Positions 49,410 through 58,956 of a DNA stretch of 64,000 nt are shown here, in pieces. Source of the DNA: Rathayibacter tritici (GTDB lineage Bacteria > Actinomycetota > Actinomycetes > Actinomycetales > Microbacteriaceae); NCBI RefSeq assembly GCF_002932875.1, contig NZ_PSWS01000048.1:1-64000 (forward strand), in the 5' to 3' direction. A program made the position numbers and the translations under genes. Each line of letters starts with the position of its first letter. Position 1 is the stretch's first letter. The notes beneath the pieces were generated by a model. It was given only the letters and a program-made list of their open reading frames with translations, was not told the DNA's origin and searched no databases.

Positions 49410-50816
49410 GTGCGCGCGATCCGGACCCTGCCTGCCAGCGTCGTCCTCGTCCTCGCGACCGCGCTGACTCTCGTCGGCTCCTGGATCCCCTCCTACTGGA
49501 ACGACGAGGTCGCGACCCTCCGCCTGGCGCGGCTACCGCTGGATCAGCTCCTCGCCTTCGTGCAGGAGAAGGACGCGGTGCACCTGGTCTACGGCCTGCT
49601 GATGCACGGCTGGATCGCGGTTGCCGGAGAATCGGAGTTCGCGGTCCGCGCTCCGTCCGCCCTGGCGACGGGTGCGGCGGCGGCGGGCGTCGTGCTGCTG
49701 CTGCGGGAGTTCGATCGGCCTCGGGCCGCGCTGCTCGCCGCGGCCGTGCTGGTGGTGCTCCCTCGGTCCTCGTTCTCGGGGACCGAGGCGCGCTCCTCCG
49801 CCCTGGTCACCGCCCTGGTGGTGGGAGCGGCGGTGCTGATCGTGCACGCGGCGCGCTCCGGCGGGGCCCTGCGCTGGGCGGCGTTCGTGGCCGTCGCGGG
49901 GCTTGCGAATGCCGTGTTCCTCTACTGCGTCCTGGTGCTGCCGGCGTTCGTCGCCCTCGCCGTGGCGGCCGCGCCCCGGAACGCCGTGCGGGCTCTGGCG
50001 GCGAGCGGCCTCTCGGCTCTGAGCGCGGTGCCGGTACTGCTGCTGGCGGCCGGGCAGAGCGGGCAGGTCGGCTGGCTTCGCTCGCAGCCGGTGAACGCGT
50101 TCACGGTCCTGGTCGAACCGTTCGTCGGATCCGCGTGGTGGCTCGCGGTGATCGTCGTCGTCCTGCTCGGGGTCGCGGCGGCGCGGGGCGCCCTGCGGAC
50201 ACCGCTCCTGTCGGCACTGCTGTTCTGGCTCGCGCTGCCGACGGCGGTGCTGGTGCTCGGGACACTCGTCGTCGGGCCGATGTTCACGCCGCGGTACGTC
50301 GCCTCCAGCGCGCCCGCTCTCGCGGTCCTCACCGGGCTCGCACTCGGCTCCTGGACCCGGCGCACGGGCCTCGCGCTCCTCGCTCTGATCATCGCGGCCG
50401 CCCTGCCGGTCCTGGTGCAGATGCGCACCGCCGCCGGAAAACCGGCCGGGCAGGACCTCCGCGCCCTCGCCACCGCCATCCAGGAGCGAGCTCATCCCGG
50501 CGACGCCGTCCTCCTCGGCTCCTCCGGCACAGTGTCGCTCCAACCGCGTCTGGCCCTCGCCGCCTACCCGGAGGCGTTTGCGGGCCTGGACGACGTCGCC
50601 TTCGCCCACCCGTACGCGGACACAGGCAGCTACTCCGACGCACTGCTGGAGGGCGAGCCCCTCCGCGCGGCACTCGCGGGAGAGGACCGGATCTGGCAGG
50701 CGCTGCCCGAGGGCGAGGCGGATGACGTGCTCGTGGAGGCGGGGTTCGTCGCCCGTGAGCAGCTGCGGGTGCCGACGGTCGTGCTCACCCTCTGGGAGCG
50801 CCCGGGGGGCGGCTGA
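49410..50816 (+). CDS. GT39-like membrane glycosyltransferase (putative mannosyltransferase)
   Basis: 468 residues with about 11 hydrophobic segments. After TM1 comes SYWNDEVATLRLARL; the acidic 'DE' in the first loop is the GT-C catalytic/metal motif. PLDQLLAFVQEKDAVHLVYGLLMHGW and FAVRAPSALATG follow, as in GT39/'mannosyltransferase' proteins. A roughly 120-residue C-terminal soluble domain (GKPAGQDLRALATAIQERAHPGDAVLLG, VPTVVLTLWERP) ends it. It would use a polyprenyl-phosphate sugar outside the membrane. Acceptor unknown. GTG/ATG start just before TM1. Confidence 0.75.
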   Translation: MRAIRTLPASVVLVLATALTLVGSWIPSYWNDEVATLRLARLPLDQLLAFVQEKDAVHLVYGLLMHGWIAVAGESEFAVRAPSALATGAAAAGVVLLLREFDRPRAALLAAAVLVVLPRSSFSGTEARSSALVTALVVGAAVLIVHAARSGGALRWAAFVAVAGLANAVFLYCVLVLPAFVALAVAAAPRNAVRALAASGLSALSAVPVLLLAAGQSGQVGWLRSQPVNAFTVLVEPFVGSAWWLAVIVVVLLGVAAARGALRTPLLSALLFWLALPTAVLVLGTLVVGPMFTPRYVASSAPALAVLTGLALGSWTRRTGLALLALIIAAALPVLVQMRTAAGKPAGQDLRALATAIQERAHPGDAVLLGSSGTVSLQPRLALAAYPEAFAGLDDVAFAHPYADTGSYSDALLEGEPLRAALAGEDRIWQALPEGEADDVLVEAGFVAREQLRVPTVVLTLWERPGGG

Positions 50817-50958
50817 CGGGACCCGCAGCCGCACGCCAGCCCCCCCATCAGCGCACGCCCGGAGACCCGACGACGGGAGCCGCTACCCTTGTCCCCGGCG
50901 CCGTCATGGAGCGGTGGCGCCCGCGGAGCGAGGACCGCGCCACCGAGAGGAACCGACC

Positions 50959-51828
50959 GTGACGTTGCCTGAGACCACCACCGCCGCCATCGCGAAGCGG
51001 AAGGGGCGCGACGTCGCCCCGGAGATCGCGCGCTCCTGGCTGCTGGTGAACGCCACCCGCACCGAGACGTTCGACGACGCACACGCCTCCCGCGCCGACC
51101 AGATCGTCCTCGACATCGAGGACGCGGTCGACCCCAAGGCCAAGCCCGACGCACGGGCCGATGTCGTCGAGTGGCTGACCGGTGAGAAGCGCGCGTGGGT
51201 CCGCATCAACGACCACTCCACACCATTCTGGTCCGACGACGTCGACGCGCTGAAGGGTCTGCCCGGCCTCGCCGGTGTCATGCTCGCCAAGACCGAGGCC
51301 GCCGAGCACGTCACCGAGACCTTCGACCGCCTCGGCGGTGCCACTCCGGTGCTCGCTCTGGTCGAGTCCGCACTCGGCATCGAGGAGGCGGTCTCGATCG
51401 CCCGCGCCCGCGGCACCTTCCGACTCGCGTTCGGCAGCGGCGACTACCGCCGCGACACCGGCACCAGCGCCGAAGACCTTGCGATGGCGTACCCGCGCTC
51501 GCGCCTGGTCGTCGCCTCCCGCATCGGCGACCTGCCCGGCCCGATCGATGGACCGACCGTCTCGAACAGCCACCCCGTCCTGCGCGAGCAGTCGGCGCTC
51601 ACCGTCTCGCTGGGCCTCACCGGCAAGCTTTGCCTCGACACCGAGCAGCTCGCCGTGATCAACGAGGTCATCAGCCCGACGCCGTCCGATGTCGCCTGGG
51701 CCCGCGACTTCCTCGAGGAGTTCGAGGCCCGCGGGCGCGTCATCCGCGACGGCAGTGACCTGCCGCGCCTCGGCCGCGCGAAGAAGATCGACAAGCTCGC
51801 GACCGCGTTCGGCGTCAACCCGCTGTGA
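50959..51828 (+). CDS. HpcH/HpaI aldolase / citrate-lyase beta-like protein
   Basis: 289 residues. ARSWLLVNATRTETFDDAHASRADQIVLDIEDAVDPKAKPDAR is the CitE start with the metal Asp/Glu. RAWVRINDHSTPFWSDDV is the CoA-ester/Arg block, GVMLAKTEAAEHV and LALVESALGIEEAVSIA carry the second Glu, and FRLAFGSGDYRRDTG follows. CitE-like lyases split or form C-C bonds of acyl-CoA esters (malyl-, citramalyl-, HMG-CoA type). GTG 50959 with GAGAGG upstream. No lyase alpha or acyl-carrier subunit is adjacent. Confidence 0.87.
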   Translation: MTLPETTTAAIAKRKGRDVAPEIARSWLLVNATRTETFDDAHASRADQIVLDIEDAVDPKAKPDARADVVEWLTGEKRAWVRINDHSTPFWSDDVDALKGLPGLAGVMLAKTEAAEHVTETFDRLGGATPVLALVESALGIEEAVSIARARGTFRLAFGSGDYRRDTGTSAEDLAMAYPRSRLVVASRIGDLPGPIDGPTVSNSHPVLREQSALTVSLGLTGKLCLDTEQLAVINEVISPTPSDVAWARDFLEEFEARGRVIRDGSDLPRLGRAKKIDKLATAFGVNPL

Positions 51829-51957
51829 GCCGTCGCGGGGCGGGTGCCTGCGCGGCACACTGAGGGAGCCGCGGAGACCGTCTGCGCCGAAGGGAGACTC
51901 CGATGGGCGCCGCTCGCCTCTTCCTCTGGTTCGACGGCTCCGCGCTGGAGCGGGCGC

Positions 51958-52650
51958 ATGACGGCGCGTGACTCCGCCCGCCGCCGCTCCACGTCGATTC
52001 GGCGCGCCTACCTCCGCGACTACCGCTACGCCTACGGTTCCCGCTTCGTGCACCTGCGCGAGGGCTGGGACGTCTCGCGGTACACCTCCGGCGACGGCGC
52101 CCCCGTGCTGCTCATCCCCGGGATCTACGAGACGTGGCAGTTCCTCCGGCCGATCGCGGAGCGGCTGCACAGGGCGGGGCACCCGATCCACGTGCTGCCC
52201 GCGCTCGGCTACAACACGCGGCCGATCGCCGCCGCGGCGAGCCTCGGCCAGGACTACCTGCGCGAGCACGATCTGCGCGGCGTGGTCGTCGTGGCGCACA
52301 GCAAGGGCGGCCTGATCGGCAAGCACATGATGGTGGTCGACGACCGTGAGGAGCGGCGGATCGAGCGAATGATCGCCGTCTCGACCCCGTTCAACGGCTC
52401 GTCGCTCGCCCGGATCGCCCCGGCACGGGCGCTCCGGGAGTTCGCGCCGCACCGCCCGCTCATCCGTCGCCTGCTCGCCGAGCGGGAGGCCGACGCGCGC
52501 ATCACGTCGATCTACGGCATGCGCGACCAGTACATTCCGGGGGGCAGTCGGCTCGCGGGCGCGCACGAGAACATCGCGGTCTCGGTGGTCGGCCACTTCG
52601 CGCTGCTCTCGCACCCGCGGGTGCTTGACCTCATCGCGGCGCGGGTCTGA
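51958..52650 (+). CDS. Alpha/beta hydrolase, lipase/esterase-like
   Basis: 230 residues. GDGAPVLLIPGIYETWQFLRPIAERLH is the oxyanion strand. VVVAHSKGGLIGKHMM is the nucleophile elbow (xHSKGG), YGMRDQYIPGG holds the acid Asp, and SVVGHFALLSHPRV the His. No signal peptide. ATG 51958 chosen by domain start. Just upstream, 51903-51971 reads MGAARLFLWFDGSALERAHDGA and stops; it resembles the first strand of a VOC protein and may be a gene fragment. Confidence 0.83.
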   Translation: MTARDSARRRSTSIRRAYLRDYRYAYGSRFVHLREGWDVSRYTSGDGAPVLLIPGIYETWQFLRPIAERLHRAGHPIHVLPALGYNTRPIAAAASLGQDYLREHDLRGVVVVAHSKGGLIGKHMMVVDDREERRIERMIAVSTPFNGSSLARIAPARALREFAPHRPLIRRLLAEREADARITSIYGMRDQYIPGGSRLAGAHENIAVSVVGHFALLSHPRVLDLIAARV

Positions 52651-52762
52651 GCCGCGATGAGGGTCCGAGCCGCGGCGCGGGTCTGAATCTCGGCGCGGGT
52701 CTCAATCGCGGCGCGGATCCGAGGCGGCGCGGGTTCGCGCTGGCCAGAGCCGGCCGGGGGAG

Positions 52763-53200
52763 TCAGGACCAGGGCGTCAGCAGCACGAGCGGGATCTGCC
52801 GCTCGGTCTTCGTCTGGTACTCGGCGTAGTCCGGCCAGGCAGCCACCGCGCACTCCCACCACTCCTCGCGCAGCTCGCCCTCGAGGACGCTCGCGGTGTA
52901 GTCCTTTTTCACCGGCCCGTCCTGCAGCTCGACGTGCGACTCCTTGAGCATGTTCCCGTACCAGACCGGATGCTCGGGCGCGCCGCCCTTGGACGCGACG
53001 ACCACGTACTCGCCGTCGTGTTCGACCCGCATCAGCGCGGTCTTGCGGAGCTTCCCGCTTGTCGAGCCGACGGTGGTCAGGACGATGATGGGGCGGCCGC
53101 GGAGGAGGTTGCCCTCGGCTCCGCCGGTCCGCTCGTAGAGCTCCGCCTGCTCGCGGGCCCACTCGGACGTGCTGGGTTCGTACTCTCCGGTCAGCGGCAT
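52763..53200 (-). CDS. Deazaflavin-dependent nitroreductase family protein (Ddn-like)
   Basis: 145 residues. [61 protein letters not shown] is the Ddn-family core ('vvLLtt.GrkTGk.R..pl'), then [19 protein letters not shown]. In mycobacteria such proteins use F420H2 to reduce quinones or nitro compounds. This fits with fgd, which would supply F420H2. ATG 53200. Convergent with the hydrolase. Confidence 0.9.
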   Translation of the reverse strand: MPLTGEYEPSTSEWAREQAELYERTGGAEGNLLRGRPIIVLTTVGSTSGKLRKTALMRVEHDGEYVVVASKGGAPEHPVWYGNMLKESHVELQDGPVKKDYTASVLEGELREEWWECAVAAWPDYAEYQTKTERQIPLVLLTPWS

Positions 53201-53261
53201 GACTCCGATCGTACGGCCGCGGCGGCCCCGGTGGACGAGCGGCGTGCAGGAGGATGGAGCG

Positions 53262-54860
53262 GTGCCCTCCGCAGATCCGTTCGACCGCGCCCGTATCGCC
53301 CTCCTGCGCGAGGACCTGACCCGCGCCCGCTACGGCGTCGACGCCGTGCGCGGGCTCTGGGGCGACGAGGCGGACGAGGCGCTGCACCGGGGCGACCGCG
53401 TCCCCGCCCGCCGTGCCCTCGCTCGCAGCGGCGACCACGACGCGCTGGCCACCCTCGCCCGCCTGTTCCTCCTTGCCGATCCCGTCCCCGCCGACGATGC
53501 GGAGGAGGCGTTCGGCGCCCTCGCGCTGGAGGGCGCGGTGGAACTCGGGTTGGTGCGCGTCGAGGCCGCAGCCGTCGTCACCGCGGCCCTGGACCTGAGG
53601 CCCTACGACGTGCTCGACCAGCGCGGCGCCGCGTCCTGGTGGATCGTGTCCGACCTCGGCGAGCTCGCGTTGGGCCGCCCGCTCGACGAGGACCACGTGC
53701 TCGGGGTCGGCGGCGCGAGCCTGACGCTGAGCGGGCTGATGATCCAGCGTCCCGTCGGCCGTGTCCTCGATCTGGGCACGGGCTGCGGGATCCAGGCGCT
53801 GCACGCCTCCCGTCACGCCGAGCAGGTGGTCGCGACCGACATCTCCGAGCGGGCGCTCGCGCTCGCCTCCTTCACCGCGGCGCTCAACGGGATCGAGAAC
53901 ATCGAGTTCCGCCTCGGCAGCCTCTACGAGCCGGTCGTGGGGGAGCGGTTCGACCACATCGTCACCAACCCGCCGTTCGTCATCACGCCGCGTGCCGAGG
54001 GTGTGCCGTCCTACGAGTATCGCGACGGCGGCCTCGAGGGTGACGAGATCGTGCGCCGGGTGATCCTCGGAGCGGCGGAGCACCTGGTGCCGGGCGGCGT
54101 CGCGCAGCTCCTCGGCAACTGGGAGTACCGCGAGCGCGCGGACGCTTTCGACCGGATCGACGGCTGGCTCGCCGACGCCCGCAGCCCGCTGGAGCAGGCG
54201 CTCGAGGCGGAGCCCGCGCGGCTCGACGCCTGGATGGGCGGTACCGCGTCACCGCTGGACGTCTGGCTGGTGGAACGCGAGCGCCAGGATCCGGCGGTCT
54301 ATGCCGAGACCTGGATCCGGGACGGCGGCACGACACGAGGCCCCGTGTTCGACGCCCTGGTCGACGCCTGGCTCACCGACTTCGAGCGGCGCGGAGTGAC
54401 GGGAGTCGGCTTCGGCTATGTCACGCTGCGACTGCCCGAACAGCCGCGCCCGCCGATCCGCCGGCTGGAGCGCATCACCGGCCCGGTCGCGACCGCGGGC
54501 CTCGGCGGCCACCTCGCAGCGTGCCTGGACGCCGTCGAGACGCTCTCCGGCCTTGATGACCGCGCTCTGGCCGGCCTCGCGCTGGTGGTCGCGGGAGATG
54601 TGACCCAGGAGCGGCACTACTGGCCGGGCAATGACGATCCGACCGTGCTGCGGTTGCGGCAGGGCGGAGGCTTCGCCCGGGTCGAGGAGGTCGATACGGC
54701 ACTCGCGGCGGTGGTCGGCGCCTGCGACGGCGAGCTGTCGGTGGCGGCGATTGTCGCGGCGGTCGCCTCGCTCCTGCAGGTCGATGAGGAGGAGCTGACC
54801 GACTCTGTGCTGCCTCGGGTGCGCGAGCTGGTTGCGACGGGCCTGCTGCGCCTGCCCTGA
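53262..54860 (+). CDS. Class I SAM methyltransferase (N5-glutamine/HemK-like core)
   Basis: 532 residues from GTG 53262 with AGGAGG at about 53249. An N-terminal helical domain (about residues 1-140) precedes [18 protein letters not shown] (SAM motif I), [22 protein letters not shown], and [13 protein letters not shown] (NPPF motif IV). This is the catalytic motif of HemK/RsmC-type amino- or base-methyltransferases. A long C-terminal region (about 300-532) ends in a helical bundle ([28 protein letters not shown]) like a winged-helix. The NPPF suggests N-methylation of Gln or a nucleobase; the target is unknown. Confidence 0.82.
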   Translation: MPSADPFDRARIALLREDLTRARYGVDAVRGLWGDEADEALHRGDRVPARRALARSGDHDALATLARLFLLADPVPADDAEEAFGALALEGAVELGLVRVEAAAVVTAALDLRPYDVLDQRGAASWWIVSDLGELALGRPLDEDHVLGVGGASLTLSGLMIQRPVGRVLDLGTGCGIQALHASRHAEQVVATDISERALALASFTAALNGIENIEFRLGSLYEPVVGERFDHIVTNPPFVITPRAEGVPSYEYRDGGLEGDEIVRRVILGAAEHLVPGGVAQLLGNWEYRERADAFDRIDGWLADARSPLEQALEAEPARLDAWMGGTASPLDVWLVERERQDPAVYAETWIRDGGTTRGPVFDALVDAWLTDFERRGVTGVGFGYVTLRLPEQPRPPIRRLERITGPVATAGLGGHLAACLDAVETLSGLDDRALAGLALVVAGDVTQERHYWPGNDDPTVLRLRQGGGFARVEEVDTALAAVVGACDGELSVAAIVAAVASLLQVDEEELTDSVLPRVRELVATGLLRLP

Positions 54861-55019
54861 CGCGTCGGCGAGACACGAAGGCTGACGGCTCGTCGCAGCC
54901 ACTCGCCGCCGCCGCTTCCCGCGTGCAGCCCTTGCCGGAGCCGCCGCGCTCTCGATCGCCCTCCTCACCGGCTGCACCGGCAGCGCCGCCTCCAACACGT
55001 CACGTCCGACTGTCGCCCC

Positions 55020-55060
55020 GGGCCCTGCGACCGGCGTCACCGATCGCAGGGCCCTGTTTC
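55020..55060 (+). terminator. 11-bp hairpin with T-rich tail
   Basis: GGGCCCTGCGA (55020-55030) pairs exactly with TCGCAGGGCCC (55044-55054) around a 13-nt loop, followed by TGTTTC. It lies about 160 bases after the methyltransferase stop, within the lipoprotein remnant, and looks like a factor-independent terminator for plus-strand transcription. Confidence 0.65.
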
Positions 55061-55099
55061 TCGTCAGCCAGAGAGACGTTTCTCGTCAGCCAGAGAGAC
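55056..55099 (+). repeat. 22-bp exact tandem duplication
   Basis: The 22-bp unit beginning GTTTCTCGTCAGCC and ending GAGAGAC occurs at 55056-55077 and again at 55078-55099 without mismatch. It begins in the tail of the hairpin at 55020-55060. The exactness indicates a recent duplication. Confidence 0.85.
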
Positions 55100-55278
55100 C
55101 GCCGGTGCGACGATCCAGAGCGACACCGGAGGGTTCTGCGCCAGTTCTTGAGGTGAGCGATCGCTCGTTCTGGTAGCGGATCGAGTACCCGGTCCGACTC
55201 AGAAAATCCCCGATCAGCGACCTGGCCCACGACGGAGACGAGGCCCTGCTCCACTCACCCAGCTCCCAGAGCCTGAGG

Positions 55279-57003
55279 CTAGCGGCCGTGCTCCGCGATG
55301 AAGCCCTCTACAGTCTCTCTCACCTCCGGTGCAACAGGCTTTCCTTGGAAGTAATCCTCCAACTGCGAGCCGACGGAAGACCTTATCTGCTGCAGGTCTT
55401 CGTCCGAAACAATCCAGGACCGCCCTCCCCAGATGAACAAATGCATATTGGCAGGAATATCTGCCCACTGACCAAGGCCATTGTTTCCATAGGAGTAGTC
55501 AACCGTCGAATTCATCCCGGTGACCTGGATCTTCACCGTTGGAGCGAGGGTGCCACCACGCGAGAAATGACTACTCGTTCCCACGGAGTCGATGAACGAC
55601 TCCACGAGCCCGCCCGGCATGACGTAGTGTGAGTACACCTCAAACTCGCCGGCCGGCTGATTGTCGTTGGGTGAGTACGGCCTGCCAGCCGGAAAATTCA
55701 AGTTCGTGGGGTTTCCGAGCGCAAGTCCGGAACCACCGTTCAATGGTTGGAAATCACTCCGGATACCATTGCCGACGAAAGCATAGACACCCTCCGGACC
55801 GTCCATCCCCGAGGCGAACGTCTGACGATGACTGATGGTGAAGAGATATGTTTTTCCATCTTTGAAAATAAACTGGGGGCGCTCGGTCTGATCGGTGACG
55901 CAGTTCGCCGACAGGATGGGTGGCAGAAACTCCCACTCGGTCAGCGCTTCATTTTTAGCCTTCGCCAATCCGATGTTACCGATCTGGTAGGTGGCACCAG
56001 ACGCGTTTACCGCGTCAACGCTCTCGGCGAAAGGATCACCAGCCCCATAGCCGAGATCGTCCTTCGTGCATCGAGCCGCTTCTCGAGAAAAGGCCGAGTT
56101 CCCCTCGAATACCATGTATGTGTCGTTAGGGTGTGCTGGATCCTTGAAGGTGAACGGATCGCGAAAGTTGTAATAGCGGTTTTGTTGCGCGTTTTGATAG
56201 AAAGAACCGTCGGGATTGAGCAATTGCTGCACCTGATCGAATCCGCTGAACGATACACCGAAAGCGTCGGCCTGGACGTGACCCACGCTCAGGACGATAC
56301 GGGAATCGTAGGGTTTGATGTCCCGACCGGCGCCATCCCGGTAAAAAGCGACGTCGGTGAAAAATAGGTTGACTTGACCATCCCTGGATATGCGCGCGGA
56401 GCCTGACCACTGGGTCTGCTGGCTGAAGGACCGGTCGGCGAAGATCTGATCCGTCACTCCGTTGCGGAAGACGAGACCGCCGTAGGTCCAACCGCCATTC
56501 TGCGGCCTTGCGGACTCGGGAAGATTCGCTGGACGGTAGAAGTACCCGATCTTGGCGGAAGTGTGACGGTCATCGAAGCGGATGCTGCGATCAGCGACGA
56601 GCGAATAAATGATCTCCCACCCGTTCACGGAATACTGGTTCCCGTTTTCGTCCGCCAGGGGCCACGTATCCCACACCCAAACTTTTCCGTTCGACATGTC
56701 TGGGAAGTCCTGTGGAACGGTCGGCATCGTCAACGATGTCGGCATGGAGTTCTCCCTCGGCGGGGCAGACGGGTCTGAGAGGCGCTTGATTTGGCGGGCA
56801 TCCGCACGAGTCCATTTCGACGTGAAGTTGCCCTCTGGAGCAAAAGCCTGCTGTGAATGAACCGTCGGCTGCGGCCCCTTCTGAAGTGATTCCGCAGCCG
56901 CCCCCGGCCCGCCCCCGGCGAACACCGAAGCGCACAGCGCGCTACACGCAAAAATTACCAGAAGGGAACGACGTGGACGACGTTCCCTCATTTCCTTGGT
57001 CAT
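55279..57003 (-). CDS. Secreted levansucrase (GH68 fructosyltransferase)
   Basis: 574 residues from ATG 57003 (AAGGGG upstream). Signal peptide: RRPRRSLLVIFACSALCASVFA then GGGPGAAAES. GH68 catalytic residues: nucleophile Asp112 in VWDTWPL, transition-state stabiliser Asp282 in NFRDPF, acid/base Glu374 in QTERPQF. SVNGWEIIYSLVADR and YGAGDPFAE are family blocks. It transfers fructose from sucrose to make levan outside the cell, and commonly contributes to plant-surface biofilm. The DNA is visibly less GC-rich than the flanks (many A/T-ending codons), so horizontal gain is likely. A lipoprotein remnant lies downstream. Confidence 0.93.
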   Translation of the reverse strand: MTKEMRERRPRRSLLVIFACSALCASVFAGGGPGAAAESLQKGPQPTVHSQQAFAPEGNFTSKWTRADARQIKRLSDPSAPPRENSMPTSLTMPTVPQDFPDMSNGKVWVWDTWPLADENGNQYSVNGWEIIYSLVADRSIRFDDRHTSAKIGYFYRPANLPESARPQNGGWTYGGLVFRNGVTDQIFADRSFSQQTQWSGSARISRDGQVNLFFTDVAFYRDGAGRDIKPYDSRIVLSVGHVQADAFGVSFSGFDQVQQLLNPDGSFYQNAQQNRYYNFRDPFTFKDPAHPNDTYMVFEGNSAFSREAARCTKDDLGYGAGDPFAESVDAVNASGATYQIGNIGLAKAKNEALTEWEFLPPILSANCVTDQTERPQFIFKDGKTYLFTISHRQTFASGMDGPEGVYAFVGNGIRSDFQPLNGGSGLALGNPTNLNFPAGRPYSPNDNQPAGEFEVYSHYVMPGGLVESFIDSVGTSSHFSRGGTLAPTVKIQVTGMNSTVDYSYGNNGLGQWADIPANMHLFIWGGRSWIVSDEDLQQIRSSVGSQLEDYFQGKPVAPEVRETVEGFIAEHGR

Positions 57004-57049
57004 GACCGACCCCTTCGATATTGAGCAGCGCAACCATAGTCGTCTCCGG

Positions 57050-57571
57050 CTAGAAGAGGGTCGTGGAATCTGCGATGACCCCAGCTGTGGGGGCGCCCGG
57101 TGCCGTTGCTGTCGGCCAGCCGGGGCCCGTGTCGACGGGCTGCCGGCGCTGGTAGGCGGTCGCGGCGTTTCGCGCGCGCACGTCGGCGGCCTCGTTCATC
57201 CGGTGGTTCGCGTGCCCCTTCACCCACTCGAAGGTGACGGCTCGGCCCCGCAGCTCCTCGTCGAGCGCCTGGATGATCTCGACGTTCATCACCGGTTTGC
57301 CGTCGGCCTTGCGCCAGCCCTTCCGCTTCCAGCCCGGTAGCCACTCGGTGCAGGCCTTAATCGCGTACTGGCTGTCGCAGAGGATGTGCAGCGGCTCCTC
57401 CTCCTGCGCGGTCGCCCGCAGCAGCTCGAGCACCGCGGTGAGTTCGCCGATGTTGTTCGTGCCGTGCGACCAGCCGCCCGCGGCCCAGCGCTCGTCGTCC
57501 ACGTACCAGGCCCAGCCGGCGGGGCCGGGGTTGCCCAGTGCGGACCCGTCTGCGGCGGCGATGATGCTCAC
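57050..57571 (-). CDS. rnhA: Ribonuclease HI
   Basis: 173 residues from GTG 57571 with AGGAG upstream. Catalytic DEDD set: Asp8 in IIAAADGSALGNPGPAGW, Glu in NNIGELTAVLELL, Asp in LHILCDSQYAIKA, and Asp in HRMNEAADVRAR. WLPGWKRKGWRKADGKPV is the basic handle region. It cuts RNA in RNA-DNA hybrids. A Pro/Ala/Thr-rich tail of about 30 residues follows the domain. The downstream end lies about 45 bases from the levansucrase start on the same strand. Confidence 0.93.
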   Translation of the reverse strand: MSIIAAADGSALGNPGPAGWAWYVDDERWAAGGWSHGTNNIGELTAVLELLRATAQEEEPLHILCDSQYAIKACTEWLPGWKRKGWRKADGKPVMNVEIIQALDEELRGRAVTFEWVKGHANHRMNEAADVRARNAATAYQRRQPVDTGPGWPTATAPGAPTAGVIADSTTLF

Positions 57572-57812
57572 GTTCGTTTCTCCTCGTGCTCTCGGTACTC
57601 GCGCCGGTGCGGCGCCCTCCGAGGGTAGTCGGCCTCCACCCCGGGACGGGGAGGACGGCGTGTGCCGAGGGCGTCCCCGCGGTCGAGGAAGCCACAAGCG
57701 CCCGACTGCGCGCACTGACCCTGTCGGTGTGCATGACACACCGGCCGCATCGGTGTGAGTTCTTTCACGCCTTTTCTGGATCGAAAACAGGATTCTTTCC
57801 TACCTTCTTTGT

Positions 57813-58565
57813 ATGGTCGCCGCTGCGCGGTGCTCGTCACCGGACAGCGACAGTAGTGAAGGAAATCGAAGGTGGAGTCAGGGGTTTCGATCAAAGTTGT
57901 TTGCCCACATCGCGTCGATCGCGATGGTAGGAGGTCTTCTCGCTCCAGCCGCAGTGGCGGACGAGAACAGTACGAGTGGCGAAGTGCGCATCGGAGTCAT
58001 GATCGACGGCGTTCTGACTCCGGCCGACCCTGCTGACATCGCCGCGGCGACCGCCGGCCTCCCCGACCGGTCTTCTGGACAGGGCGGCGACGCGACGCCG
58101 CAGCTGATCGACTGGAACCAGTGGTTTGGCTGTTTCAGCCTGAACCATGAAGACGACGTGTTCGCGCAATACGTGCACTGGTGGGACGGGGAATCCCAGG
58201 ACGTCAGACTGAAGTGTGGGACCGGCGGGGCGAAGACTGGGTGGGGTTATAAGCACATCCGGGGGGAGCACGAGCGGAACTGGCAGGATGAATTCGACGC
58301 GGCGCGAGCGGCGGGTTGGGATCCGAGGAACGATCGGATGGAGTCCTGGGACGATCTGATGTCCTTCTCCACGGGGCAGGCCATTCGCTATCCTGAGTTC
58401 CGCGGTGGAAACACTGTCAATAAGAGTCGTTGCGCGGTGAGTGAGGTCATTTTCTATCGTGTCAATTCCGGAGAGCGCGTGTATTCCTTTAGAGTACGCT
58501 CCGCCTGGGCGAGTGATAGCGACCGCTTGATTACCAGTTTCCCCCAGAAAAAGGAGATTTGCTGA
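57813..58565 (+). CDS. Secreted protein, candidate toxin
   Basis: 250 residues from ATG 57813; later starts such as TTG 57897 (MFAHIASIAMVGG...) would give a normal-length signal peptide and may be the true one. Hydrophobic core IASIAMVGGLLAPAAVA/DEN. The mature part has four cysteines (WFGCFSLN, RLKCGTGG, KSRCAVSE, KEIC at the end), a GWGYKHIRGEHERNWQDEF segment and a C-terminal strand-rich part (VIFYRVNSGERVYSFRV). 'G.kHI..H...W' blocks occur in polymorphic toxin C-terminal domains. It ends at TGA immediately followed by ATG of a small acidic protein. Lower GC than flanks. Toxin role is inference. Confidence 0.55.
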   Translation: MVAAARCSSPDSDSSEGNRRWSQGFRSKLFAHIASIAMVGGLLAPAAVADENSTSGEVRIGVMIDGVLTPADPADIAAATAGLPDRSSGQGGDATPQLIDWNQWFGCFSLNHEDDVFAQYVHWWDGESQDVRLKCGTGGAKTGWGYKHIRGEHERNWQDEFDAARAAGWDPRNDRMESWDDLMSFSTGQAIRYPEFRGGNTVNKSRCAVSEVIFYRVNSGERVYSFRVRSAWASDSDRLITSFPQKKEIC

Positions 58566-58874
58566 ATGAACGATAATTTCCGGGAAGTGCGATTCTTCCC
58601 CGACCTAACCGCTTCCTTTTGTCTCTGGGCGTCGAAGGTGGAGAACATCACCCCCACGGCGACCGAGCTCGGTGCGAGCCAGGAGCTCGAAGACAGGATC
58701 ACGGCGTGGTATCAGGTGTGGGAGGATCAACGCCCTTGGGACGGCGGCTTCGACTCGCCTGACGTCGAACGCACCTGGGAAGAGGAGGGCGACCGGATCG
58801 TCCTCGAGCTACGGCGCGAACTCGAAGGAACGGGAATCACGATCGTCCCGCGCTTCGGCGGCAAGCTGACCTGA
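58566..58874 (+). CDS. Small acidic protein, candidate immunity partner
   Basis: 102 residues. The ATG directly abuts the preceding stop (TGA ATG), so it is coupled to the secreted protein. Sequence: REVRFFPDLTASFCLWASKVENI, LGASQELEDRITAWYQVWEDQRPWDGGFDSPDVERTWEEEGDRIVLELRRELEG, ITIVPRFGG. The pattern 'L...L..r...W...w......W....v...w..eG..l...L..EL' recurs in small actinobacterial proteins I recognise as often lying after secreted or toxin genes. Acidic and cytosolic, as expected of an immunity protein. Role is inference. Confidence 0.6.
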   Translation: MNDNFREVRFFPDLTASFCLWASKVENITPTATELGASQELEDRITAWYQVWEDQRPWDGGFDSPDVERTWEEEGDRIVLELRRELEGTGITIVPRFGGKLT

Positions 58875-58956
58875 CGAGCGCGACGCGATCACGCACTCGG
58901 GTGCGCGGGCCGCGAGCCGCACGAGGATCAGCTGCCGAAGGAGCGTCCGAGCCCGC

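Larger units (their letters stand above)
54886..55176 (+). pseudogene. Lipoprotein leader remnant
   Basis: Between TGA 54883-54885 and TAG 55174-55176 an open frame reads ...RRRFPRAALAGAAALSIALLTGCTGSAASNTS, a convincing lipoprotein signal peptide with lipobox LLTGC. The frame then enters a hairpin and two 22-bp repeats, and ends as low-quality Arg/Pro-rich sequence. No start codon lies in frame. It looks like the 5' end of a lipoprotein gene whose start and body have been lost. Confidence 0.5.

Noticed and set aside
51903..51971. 22-codon frame resembling the first strand of a VOC protein
   Set aside because: Too short to call a gene; mentioned only as a possible fragment under the hydrolase.
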